Shown in pieces: positions 20,305 through 27,618 of a stretch of 27,618 nucleotides of DNA. A program made the translations under genes and the position numbers. Source of the stretch: a virus. Under the pieces are notes generated by a model. That model made no database searches. It saw nothing but the letters and a program-made list of their open reading frames with translations, and was not told the DNA's origin. Each line of letters begins with the position of its first letter. Position 1 is the first letter of the stretch. The stretch is from positions 1 to 27,618 of IMG/VR virus record IMGVR_UViG_3300000234_000021. One strand, 5' to 3'.

Positions 20305-23300
20305 TGGGTGGAAGTGCATCAAGTGGAAGTAGTAAGACGCCTGTAGCGGCTCCTGTTTCGCTGCAAGCTAACAACGTGGCTAAAATCCTTGAGGTTATTA
20401 GCGAAGGCGAGTGCGAGGGGCTTGTAAACGGTTTGAATAGCGTGTACTTGGACGGTACACCGATTCAGAATACGGACGGCTCTTTTAACTTTAGCGGTTT
20501 GGAGTTTCAGTGGCGATTAGGGACAGCGACACAAGAGCCACTAACGGGCTTTGGCGGCATTGAGGCTTACACGGCTATCAATACCAAAGTGGAGCAGGCA
20601 AGCCCGATTGTACGCAGCATCACAAACCCCCTAGCCGATTATGTGCGCGTAAAGGTTGCTACCCCTGCCTTACAAGAGCAAAACGCAACAACGGGCGACG
20701 TCAATCCCTCAAGTGTGTGGTTCAAGATTGAAGTGCAAGAGAACGGCACAGGGTATAAGCAGGCAGGCTCCAGTTGGCAAGCCGTAACGGTTTCTAAAAA
20801 CGGCACTTACACCACTCCAGCGACTACTACAGGGCTGCGGATTGTGGCGTCTAAAGCAGTTGCAAACCTTAGTGAGCCGTTTATCATGAGTAACACCGTG
20901 GACGTCTCGTTTGATTATACGCTGCTCCCTAGTGGTTCGCCAGAGACCGAGGAGTACACTGTTTCACCTATCGCCTACGCCGTGAACGGCGGTAGCATTC
21001 AGGCGGTTACAAGCAACTTTAAGCTTGAGCAAAACGGCGTTAGCACAGCGGGGCAATACACGCTACACTATCGCCTTGACGAGCAGTTGGACGGCTTGGC
21101 TGGCGGTTCTTATTTGGTTGCCGTCCCTAGTGGCTGGACTATCGGGGCGGTGTATGCTCTTGTCCCTGCAACACTTGTTTTGAGCGGACGGACGACCTCT
21201 ACCTATGAGCGTGAGTACTTTATCACGCTGCCAAAAGCGAACGGCGGCAGTCCTTGGGACGTTCGTATCACACGACTAACGGCGGATGGTTCGAGTAATT
21301 TAATTCAAAATGATTTGTATTTCGCCTCCATTGTGGAGGGGGTAGAAGCCAAGGTGAGCTACCTTAACACGGCGGTGGCAGGCTTGAAGCTGGATGCGTC
21401 TTTGTTTGGTAACAACATTCCTGCTCGTTCCTACCTGTTGAACGGCGTCAAGGTGCGTGTCCCTAGCAATTACGACCCTATCACAAGGGCTTACGATGAA
21501 AGCGGCGGGTATTGGGATGGTACGTTTTCGACTGCTTGGACGGATAACCCCGCTTGGATATTGCTTGACGTTTTGACAAACGCACGGTACGGTGGGGGGC
21601 AGTTCCTTAGCGATGACAACGTGGATAAGTTCGACTTCTACGAGTGTGGCAAGTATTGCGATGAACTTGTGCCAGTAGCAGGCAAGCCAGCGATGGAGCC
21701 ACGATACACTTTTAACTACTGCTTCAACAACACGGATGAGTTTTATTCCGTCGTGCGTCAAATTGCCGCTAGCTTCCACGCTATGGTGTCTGTAGCTAAC
21801 GACGTTGTGCGTTTGACGATGGACAAGCCTAAAGCGATGGTGGCTATCTTTTCGCAAGCCAACGTTGTATCGGCTGGGGGGGTAGCATTTCAGTATTCTA
21901 CCACGGCAGCAGACAACACCAACAGCGTGGCACAGGTGCGGTGGAACGACCCTGCAAACGAATACAAGCAAGCTACAGTAACGGTGGAGTCCCCCGACCT
22001 TATCGACGTCTACGGATTCCAAATAGAAACGGTCGCCTCTGTTGGGTGCGTTTCCGAGGGGCAGGCTCGACGCATGGGGGAGTGGGTTCTTGATACCTAC
22101 CGCAGCAACTACCAAGCGGTTACGTTCATCACAGGGCTAGACGGGGCGGATATCGCACTGGGGGATGTTGTGGGAGTGTTTGACCCCCACTATGCCGATT
22201 TACGCATGAGTGGGCGGGTGCAGGAGTGGTTGGCAGATATAGGGGGCAGCGGTTATGAGGGGCTTAAAGCTGATTCTAGCATTGCCTACAATGCCTCTGA
22301 TTCATACACTTGCACCCTTACTATGCCAGACGGCAGTGTGCGGATTCGGGCAATAACCCCTTGCGATGAAAACGGCGAACTGGTGGCGGTTGATTTCAAC
22401 TTCTTTTGGTTCAACACACCTATTTCAGAAGCAGAGGGGGAAGAAACAGGGGGGACGGTTGAGCCAACAGCAGGGAGCGTCTACGGCATCACCGCCACGT
22501 CGCTAGCCCCTCGCAAGTTTGTGATTGTTGGCAAGAGTGAAAAAACAGGCGATGAAAAGTTTCAATATGAGCTTAACGGTTTGGAGTACGACGAGACCAA
22601 GTTTGCACGGATTGAGCAAGGCATCATCACGGCATCAACCCCCACGACGCTAGAGGATTCTGCGGTGGCGTGGAGCGGTGGTTTGTCGTCTCTGGGATGG
22701 TATGAGACACTAGAGAGTGGGGCGGTAAATAAACACCTGCTTGTATCATGGGAACCCTCTCTTGACCGCCGCGTTGTGTTGTACGACGTTTACTACAAGC
22801 AGCCGTCTGATGCCGTCTACACCTTTGCAGGTAGCACAGCAGGGGCTTCCTTCGATATTGGAAACATCCCTACCAACGTGTTAGACGTCCGTGTCGATGG
22901 CGTGCAGCAAACAGGGCAAGGCAAAGCGGTGGCAGCATCTAAGACGCAGCAGCTCAATTTTACACAAGGCAACGCCGCTCCTGCGAACGTGAGCAACTTC
23001 AAGCATGCCGTCATTGGGGCTAGTGTTGTTTTATCGTGGGATGCCGTAGCAGATAACGATTTAGAGGGGTATGAGTTACGCTACACGCCTGCTAAAAGCG
23101 GTACAGATTGGGGGCTGACCCCTTTGCTTGCCTTTGTGCCTGCTGGCACAACCACCTACACAAGCTCCTATCAGGACGGTACTTATTTTGTAAAAGCCAA
23201 AGATTATTACGGATTGTATTCAGAGGTGGCACGCAGCCGTCAAACGTTCGCTGCCCCAGGCGTGAACATCAACATTGTAGAGGCTTTTGACGAGGCTCCC

Positions 23301-24029
23301 TTGTTCGTAGGTGCTAAGACGGCGGTTATGGTGTTATCAGGGCAGGGCTTAACGATTGACGACCCTCAAACGAACGACACAGGGTACTACGAGTTTGATT
23401 CAGAGATTGATTTAGGCGACGTGTACGTTTCTCGCTTTACCTCCACCGTTAATTTCTCGATGGGCGACATTGATAGCTGGGTGGCTTACATGGGGAGCAT
23501 TGACGCCGTGCCTTCCATGGCGACGCAGGACAGCGACACGATGCAAACAGTGGCATCCGTTGCGGATTTAGCCACTGTTGCGGCGGTTGGCTTCGTTGAA
23601 TACGTCGAGGGGATGCTTGAGCTTCAATTGGCTATTTCAACCGATGGAGCCGTTTTTGGGAGCTGGGAGGCGTTTAAAACAGGGGACTACGAGGGGCGTG
23701 CTTTCCGCTTCCGTTTGGTGTTGCGAACCATGGGGGCTTTATCCGTTCCTGTTGTCTCGCAGCTTGCGATTCAGTGTGATATGCCTGACCGTTTCGAGAG
23801 TAACAACGCCGTTGAAGTTACAGAGGACGCCACAATCTCAATCGCATTTACAACACCCTTTAAAGCAGTACCAAACGTGCAAATAACGCCGCTTAACTTG
23901 GAGGCGAACGAGGAGTTTAGCCTGTCAAGCGTTACTCAAACAGGCTTCGATTTAACGGTAAATGGACACGGACACGGCAGCCATTTCTTCAACTGGTTGG
24001 CTCAAGGTTACGGCAAGTTGGTGGTATAG
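20304..24029 (+). CDS. Tail tip / host specificity protein (lambda J-like)
   Basis: The 1241-aa product is the central tail tip fibre, contacting the host receptor. The N-terminus resembles gpJ: LEVISEGECEGLVNGLNSVY (about 28-47), LDGTPIQN and DYVRVKVATPALQEQ. A large region to about 720 includes NPAWILLDVLTNARYGGGQF (about 412-431), another conserved gpJ phrase. From about 895 an FN3-like domain appears (NVSNFKHAVIGASVVLSWDA). The C-terminal 200 residues, ending HGHGSHFFNWLAQGYGKLVV, are the likely receptor-binding tip and would vary between relatives. Confidence 0.92.
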   Translation: MGGSASSGSSKTPVAAPVSLQANNVAKILEVISEGECEGLVNGLNSVYLDGTPIQNTDGSFNFSGLEFQWRLGTATQEPLTGFGGIEAYTAINTKVEQASPIVRSITNPLADYVRVKVATPALQEQNATTGDVNPSSVWFKIEVQENGTGYKQAGSSWQAVTVSKNGTYTTPATTTGLRIVASKAVANLSEPFIMSNTVDVSFDYTLLPSGSPETEEYTVSPIAYAVNGGSIQAVTSNFKLEQNGVSTAGQYTLHYRLDEQLDGLAGGSYLVAVPSGWTIGAVYALVPATLVLSGRTTSTYEREYFITLPKANGGSPWDVRITRLTADGSSNLIQNDLYFASIVEGVEAKVSYLNTAVAGLKLDASLFGNNIPARSYLLNGVKVRVPSNYDPITRAYDESGGYWDGTFSTAWTDNPAWILLDVLTNARYGGGQFLSDDNVDKFDFYECGKYCDELVPVAGKPAMEPRYTFNYCFNNTDEFYSVVRQIAASFHAMVSVANDVVRLTMDKPKAMVAIFSQANVVSAGGVAFQYSTTAADNTNSVAQVRWNDPANEYKQATVTVESPDLIDVYGFQIETVASVGCVSEGQARRMGEWVLDTYRSNYQAVTFITGLDGADIALGDVVGVFDPHYADLRMSGRVQEWLADIGGSGYEGLKADSSIAYNASDSYTCTLTMPDGSVRIRAITPCDENGELVAVDFNFFWFNTPISEAEGEETGGTVEPTAGSVYGITATSLAPRKFVIVGKSEKTGDEKFQYELNGLEYDETKFARIEQGIITASTPTTLEDSAVAWSGGLSSLGWYETLESGAVNKHLLVSWEPSLDRRVVLYDVYYKQPSDAVYTFAGSTAGASFDIGNIPTNVLDVRVDGVQQTGQGKAVAASKTQQLNFTQGNAAPANVSNFKHAVIGASVVLSWDAVADNDLEGYELRYTPAKSGTDWGLTPLLAFVPAGTTTYTSSYQDGTYFVKAKDYYGLYSEVARSRQTFAAPGVNINIVEAFDEAPLFVGAKTAVMVLSGQGLTIDDPQTNDTGYYEFDSEIDLGDVYVSRFTSTVNFSMGDIDSWVAYMGSIDAVPSMATQDSDTMQTVASVADLATVAAVGFVEYVEGMLELQLAISTDGAVFGSWEAFKTGDYEGRAFRFRLVLRTMGALSVPVVSQLAIQCDMPDRFESNNAVEVTEDATISIAFTTPFKAVPNVQITPLNLEANEEFSLSSVTQTGFDLTVNGHGHGSHFFNWLAQGYGKLVV

Positions 24030-24049
24030 TAAAGCAGGAGGTTTTAACC

Positions 24050-25312
24050 ATGGCACAAACGACTTATGACTTATCTGCTGCACAAAGCGGCATTAACTAC
24101 ACCGTTGATATTAACGAGATTGTGGACGCATTACAGACGCTCAACAGTGGGGCAACCGCCCCTACAGATACCGCCGCCTACATGCTTTGGGCGGATACGA
24201 CCGATAGTTATTTAAAGATTCGCAGCGGTGGCAATTCAGCATGGGTAACGCTCATGCCCCTTGGCACGCAGCTATCAACGTGGATAGCAACGCTTTATGG
24301 GGCAAGCGGCATAGGGACGACGGCTCCTTTAAAGGCAGGCGACGATTTAAACGGTGTAGACGCTACGGGCATTTACAGAATAACCAGCAGCACATTGAAC
24401 AATACGCACGGTAACGGCTTTGTATTATCGGTTGAACGTGGCAGTGGGAATTGCGACCAGCTTGTGTTTGGTACAGGCGATGGGTTGGTTATTGCTCGCA
24501 CCACGGCAAACAGTGGCACAACGTGGAGTGAGAAGTTTAACAGTGCCGCCGCTTCTTTAGGGGTGGACACAATACAAGGCTCAGCCCCCGTGTGGCTATC
24601 CAACACAACTATCACGATGCCAGCCTTAAAGTGCATGGACTCGCTCCGCACGTCGTTGATTTCGTGTGCCACGGCTACATTGAACCTTGGCGCTGTTGGC
24701 TTGAATGGTTTAGATTCTGGCTTGATTGCCGCCAATACTTGGTATTACACTTATGCTATTCTGAACCCGACAACAGGAGCTACAGGCTTCTTGGCGTCGG
24801 CTTCTGCAAGCTCGCCAACATTGCCTAGTGGGTACTCAGTATACCGACTACTGCCTTATCATATTAAGACCCTCTCGACAGCTGCAACAATCCAGCCGTT
24901 CGCTATGCACCATGAGGTGGGAAGGGTTAGTTGCCTTTGGCTTACAGACTACCCAGATTTACAGCTACACACAACTCCGAGTACTACCCCTATTGCTATA
25001 GCCCTAGGGACAACAGTACCACCTACGGCACATAACCTTAACTGCAAAGTACTCTACGAAAGCCGTAGTACAACCTCTGTCAGTGCAGTCAGTGGGCAAT
25101 GGACTTTATATTGGAGTCCTACGAATACTGCCTCAGACAGCCACAGCGTGGGTTACAATTCTAACTACACGGTGTCGTATGTTAGTAAAAATCACTGTCT
25201 GCCAATTTCAAATTCTCGCCAAACTTACATTTGGTACACAGGAACGCCCAACGGCGGGGTGTGGACTGGTTACGGCAGAGGGTTTGAGTTTTATTATTTA
25301 GGAGGAGCCTAA
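24050..25312 (+). CDS. Tail fibre / receptor-binding protein
   Basis: The 420-aa product starts MAQTTYDLSAAQSGINYTVD. The phrase TDTAAYMLWADTTDSYLKIR (about 40-59) is common at the start of phage tail fibre shafts, where a W.DT.....K.R motif precedes the shaft. The middle is beta and Ser/Thr-rich, and the C-terminus is aromatic and Gly-rich (FEFYYLGGA). CAGGAGGTTTTAACC precedes the ATG. It lies directly after the J-like gene, where lambda-like phages keep side fibre genes. Confidence 0.8.
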   Translation: MAQTTYDLSAAQSGINYTVDINEIVDALQTLNSGATAPTDTAAYMLWADTTDSYLKIRSGGNSAWVTLMPLGTQLSTWIATLYGASGIGTTAPLKAGDDLNGVDATGIYRITSSTLNNTHGNGFVLSVERGSGNCDQLVFGTGDGLVIARTTANSGTTWSEKFNSAAASLGVDTIQGSAPVWLSNTTITMPALKCMDSLRTSLISCATATLNLGAVGLNGLDSGLIAANTWYYTYAILNPTTGATGFLASASASSPTLPSGYSVYRLLPYHIKTLSTAATIQPFAMHHEVGRVSCLWLTDYPDLQLHTTPSTTPIAIALGTTVPPTAHNLNCKVLYESRSTTSVSAVSGQWTLYWSPTNTASDSHSVGYNSNYTVSYVSKNHCLPISNSRQTYIWYTGTPNGGVWTGYGRGFEFYYLGGA

Positions 25313-25314
25313 AC

Positions 25315-25704
25315 ATGGGATACATTATTACGCTAGGGCAAACGTCAAACACCTACACAGGCTTCAGAGCTGCTACTGCGGATATGGAAGTTGGACAAGG
25401 CGAGTATTTTATGGAGAGCTTGGAGGGCTGGGAGCAAGAAGCCCTTCAGATTAAACCGACCCCTGCAAGCGTCTTGAAAGACCTTGAAGGTTGGGCTGCT
25501 GCCAAGGGTTCGGCGTGGGGCTTAAAATGGGCTGCACAGATTGGCTTTATCACTCGTGCTTTCGCGTGGTGGGGGGATGCAAACAATCAAGCAGCGAAAC
25601 TATCTTACGTTGAGGGTGTGATTGAGGGTTTGCGTGGATTGCCTGACGTAACCGATGCAGAAGTGGACTACCTACTGGCTCAAGCAGCGAGAGTGGAGGG
25701 GTAG
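25315..25704 (+). CDS. Hypothetical protein, 129 aa, after tail fibre
   Basis: It starts 2 nt after the fibre gene with AGGAGGAGCCTAAAC as ribosome site. The product begins MGYIITLGQTSNTYTGFRAA and is helical, with Trp-rich stretches (WGLKWAAQIGFITRAFAWWG) and an acidic end (DVTDAEVDYLLAQAARVEG). Position suggests a fibre chaperone or accessory tip protein; no family is recognised. Confidence 0.65.
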   Translation: MGYIITLGQTSNTYTGFRAATADMEVGQGEYFMESLEGWEQEALQIKPTPASVLKDLEGWAAAKGSAWGLKWAAQIGFITRAFAWWGDANNQAAKLSYVEGVIEGLRGLPDVTDAEVDYLLAQAARVEG

Positions 25705-25706
25705 GG

Positions 25707-26726
25707 ATGCTTAAAGCTCCATTCCCCTACTTTGGCGGAAAGTCTAAAATAGCTAGCGTTGTCTGGGAGTATTTCCACGATATCAAGCACTATAACGAGC
25801 CGTTTTTTGGCAGCGGTGCCGTATTGCTACAATGCCAAACACCGCATGAATTAGTGTTTACAGTAAATGATGCCGATTGTCTTGTTTGCAATTTTTGGAG
25901 GGCGATTAAACACGCACCAGAAGAAGTGGCAATACACGCTGATAACCCTGTAAATGAGATTGATTTACACGCACGACACGTTGCATTGGTGAATGCTAAA
26001 GAAGCTCTTGAAAACAGCCTACTAGTAGACCCTGAATGGTACGATGCAAAACTTGCTGGCTGGTGGGCTTGGGGGGCTTGTTGCTGGATTGGCGGCGGTT
26101 GGGCTACTGGTAGCGGATGCTGGAACGTAGAAGACGGCGTGTTTTGCAAGACAAAAGGCAGTGGTGTGAGCCGCCAGCTGCCTCACTTTGGGGCAGCTGG
26201 CAATGGCGTAAACCGCCAGCTGCCCTACTTGGCGTCAAAAGGCTGTGGCGTAAACCGCCAGCTGCCTCATTGGGGGAGGGGTGGCGTCGTAGATGCACGG
26301 CACGAGTTTATACGCAGTTGGCTAGTAGAATTACAAGAGCGGATGCGACACGTTCGGGTGGCTTGCGGCGATTGGTTGCGTATTGTCAAAAGTCCAAGCG
26401 TAACTACCGTACATGGCATTACAGGCGTGTTCCTTGACCCCCCATACACCGAAGGGGAGTACAAGTACGGCATAGGTGATAAAAGCCTTGGGGTTGCTCA
26501 AGAAGTAAATGATTGGTGCGTTGAGAATGGCGACAATCCCAAAATGCAAATCATTCTTTGCGGTGTTGGGGAGGAACACGACAACCTACTATTGCACGGA
26601 TGGAGCAAGAAAGTCTGGGTAGCGGGAAACGGATATAGCCGTTCAGAAGAAGCCAAAGCTGCCCGCAAAAAAGAAACCCTTTGGGTAAGCCCTCATTGCA
26701 AGAGAAAAGGAATGTTGCCACTATGA
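25707..26726 (+). CDS. DNA adenine methyltransferase (D12/Dam-like) with internal repeats
   Basis: It transfers a methyl group from AdoMet to adenine N6. Motifs: FPYFGGK (6-12), NEPFFGSGA (30-38, AdoMet-binding) and DPPY (244-247, catalytic). Residues 151-192 contain three 14-residue repeats with a GxGVxRQLP core, encoded by 42-bp DNA repeats, inserted in the expected target-recognition region. The 339-aa length is normal for such a protein plus the repeats. It may protect phage DNA from host restriction. The start has GTGGAGGGGTAGGG as ribosome site. The recognition sequence cannot be read from the gene. Confidence 0.9.
   Translation: MLKAPFPYFGGKSKIASVVWEYFHDIKHYNEPFFGSGAVLLQCQTPHELVFTVNDADCLVCNFWRAIKHAPEEVAIHADNPVNEIDLHARHVALVNAKEALENSLLVDPEWYDAKLAGWWAWGACCWIGGGWATGSGCWNVEDGVFCKTKGSGVSRQLPHFGAAGNGVNRQLPYLASKGCGVNRQLPHWGRGGVVDARHEFIRSWLVELQERMRHVRVACGDWLRIVKSPSVTTVHGITGVFLDPPYTEGEYKYGIGDKSLGVAQEVNDWCVENGDNPKMQIILCGVGEEHDNLLLHGWSKKVWVAGNGYSRSEEAKAARKKETLWVSPHCKRKGMLPL
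26157..26282 (+). repeat. Three 42-bp tandem repeats in the methyltransferase gene
   Basis: Units begin at 26157, 26199 and 26241. Each contains CGCCAGCTGCC at the same place and encodes G-x-G-V-x-R-Q-L-P. CCAGCTGCC (26174-26182) is also the reverse complement of 26192-26200, so the array folds back on itself. Copy number could change by slippage in frame. Confidence 0.85.
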
Positions 26727-26857
26727 AAACCATCATTAAGCCTGTCCCCCTGCCCTCGCCACAAGTAGCTATAAGCCGTCCCCCCCGCACGGTGATTCCT
26801 CAAAAGCCTTACACCACTCCCAATGGCGTAGGCTTGAAGCTCGACGTGAAAGGTTAA
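26723..26857 (+). CDS. Hypothetical Pro-rich basic peptide, 44 aa
   Basis: The ATG overlaps the methyltransferase stop as ATGA. The product starts MKTIIKPVPLPSPQVAISRP and is Pro- and Lys/Arg-rich with no hydrophobic helix. It is followed 3 nt later by another small gene, which supports translation as part of the same unit. Function unknown. Confidence 0.5.
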   Translation: MKTIIKPVPLPSPQVAISRPPRTVIPQKPYTTPNGVGLKLDVKG

Positions 26858-26860
26858 GTT

Positions 26861-27016
26861 ATGAAGTGGAACCGACACACACGAACGTACACTAAGGGTA
26901 TGGCACGCTGCGTTAAGCGATTACTCGCATCGGCTCAAACGTTTGCGGACGCCCTAGGCATCCCTGTTTGTAACATCCCCCTTTCCTTCCCACTGGGTAG
27001 AAAGCGAGGCGGATAA
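26861..27016 (+). CDS. Hypothetical basic protein, 51 aa
   Basis: It starts MKWNRHTRTYTKGMARCVKR, strongly basic, followed by LLASAQTFADALGIPVC and a Pro/Gly-rich end. GAAAGGTTAAGTT upstream is a reasonable ribosome site. It is coupled to the holin-like gene by TAATG. It could be a nucleic acid-binding or short regulatory peptide; no motif. Confidence 0.5.
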   Translation: MKWNRHTRTYTKGMARCVKRLLASAQTFADALGIPVCNIPLSFPLGRKRGG

Positions 27017-27330
27017 TGCCGATTCAAGACTATGACGTCTTCAACAATGTAACACTGCTAGGTTCTTTTCTGACGCTTGCAGGCAGTTTTATTGGTGGGT
27101 TATGGCATGCTATAAGCAAGATAGCCCCCCCCCTTGTTAAAATCGCAACAGCTGCGGAGCTTGGCAAGGCAGAGTTCACTGCTATGCGTGTTGCTTTGGA
27201 AGGGGTCGCCACCACTACTAAAGAGACACACAACATTCTCACCGACGTACAACAACGAGTCATGGATTTGCAGCTGCAAGAGAGGCGAGACACAAACGCC
27301 CCTTTGACCTTTAAAAGCACGAGGAAATAG
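27016..27330 (+). CDS. Holin-like or lysis accessory membrane protein
   Basis: The 104-aa product has one hydrophobic segment near its N-terminus (VTLLGSFLTLAGSFIGGLWH, about 12-31), then an amphipathic helical part and a charged C-terminus with KSTRK. It directly precedes a peptidase-type endolysin, the usual holin position. One membrane segment is atypical for a class I or II holin, so a lysis accessory or regulator is possible. A C9 run at 27125-27133 encodes part of it. Confidence 0.5.
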   Translation: MPIQDYDVFNNVTLLGSFLTLAGSFIGGLWHAISKIAPPLVKIATAAELGKAEFTAMRVALEGVATTTKETHNILTDVQQRVMDLQLQERRDTNAPLTFKSTRK

Positions 27331-27333
27331 CCC

Positions 27334-27618
27334 ATGAGTCGCATTGCCACCCCTGCGGAAGTCCACCGTCTGCTAACCCTTAAAGACGGCAACCTAGCCC
27401 TCTCCTACAACGTATCGCAACACTTTTCTTGGCGTGAAGTGTTTGGTAAAGTGCCAGAGGCAGAGTATAAAGAGATTACGCTACTCATGCTTGAGAACGC
27501 ATTAAAGCTAGCGAAGGCTTTAGAGGAGCTACGAGCCAAGTATAAGGCTTCTAGCGTCGTGGTGAACTCTTGGCTGCGTCCTCCCACGCATAACAAGCGA
27601 GAGCATGGAGTAGTTAAT
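27334..27618 (+). CDS. M15-type peptidase endolysin, 3' end cut
   Basis: The visible 95 residues fit the N-terminal half of Peptidase_M15_3: SQHFSWREVF (about 33-42), ALKLAKALEELRAKY (about 62-76) and VVVNSWLRPPTHNK (about 79-92), matching S.HFT..E, LA..LE.LR and I.V.SGYR.P..N. The zinc-binding His and Asp expected further on lie outside the window. Such enzymes cleave peptidoglycan cross-links. The gene follows the holin-like gene with a 3-nt gap and GAGGAAATAGCCC as ribosome site. Confidence 0.75.
   Translation, partial: MSRIATPAEVHRLLTLKDGNLALSYNVSQHFSWREVFGKVPEAEYKEITLLMLENALKLAKALEELRAKYKASSVVVNSWLRPPTHNKREHGVVN

Noticed and set aside
21300-22115. 271-aa minus-strand frame inside the J-like gene
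   Set aside because: It is a long antisense shadow of a well-identified gene, with no ribosome site and no recognisable motif.
26157-26282. CRISPR-like array
   Set aside because: The units are contiguous, in frame and coding, with a 42-bp period of three amino-acid repeats and no unique spacers.

Overview
The window is the late, structural half of a tailed-phage genome or prophage (siphovirus type) of a Gram-negative, probably proteobacterial, host. The signs are a terminase-portal-capsid module, a tail module ordered as in lambda (tube, frameshifted G/GT chaperone, tape measure, M, L, K, I, J), a lipobox protein and cell-wall lysins. No rRNA, tRNA, CRISPR array, integrase or transposase was seen. 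Both ends are cut inside genes.

Layout. (1) Positions 1-3603, minus strand: a tightly packed operon of about twelve small genes, many joined by ATGA or TAATG overlaps. It holds a lysozyme-like transglycosylase, a lipoprotein, two tiny coupled membrane peptides, a zinc-finger protein and several unknowns. (2) About 3089-4050: an unusual run of roughly twenty back-to-back inverted repeats that spans the first gene of the minus operon, its leader and its stop codon. (3) About 4050-4840: a control region with repeated 9-mers (ATRGACACA), an AT-rich stretch, a candidate promoter-leader-terminator unit and a promoter for the late operon. (4) 4844-15370, plus strand: small terminase, three unknowns, large terminase, DUF935-type portal, MuF protein, XkdF-type protease with a nested scaffold, decoration protein, major capsid, completion proteins, tail tube and tail chaperone with a -1 frameshift. 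(5) 15348-25704: tape measure, lambda-like tail tip genes, tail fibre and a downstream accessory gene. (6) 25707-27618: an adenine methyltransferase with an internal 42-bp repeat, two small ORFs, a holin-like protein and the start of an M15 peptidase lysin.

Working together: the head proteins look Mu/SPP1-like (DUF935 portal, MuF, XkdF protease), while the tail tip is lambda-like, so the late region is a head-tail mosaic. Intrinsic terminators after the major capsid and tail tube genes probably set stoichiometry. The divergent minus operon carries a second set of lysis and unknown functions.

The most unusual feature is the hairpin array at 3089-4050. Distinct, mostly perfect palindromes follow one another almost without gaps, through both coding and non-coding sequence. 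This suggests a large structured RNA transcribed with the minus operon, or DNA-level cruciform sites.
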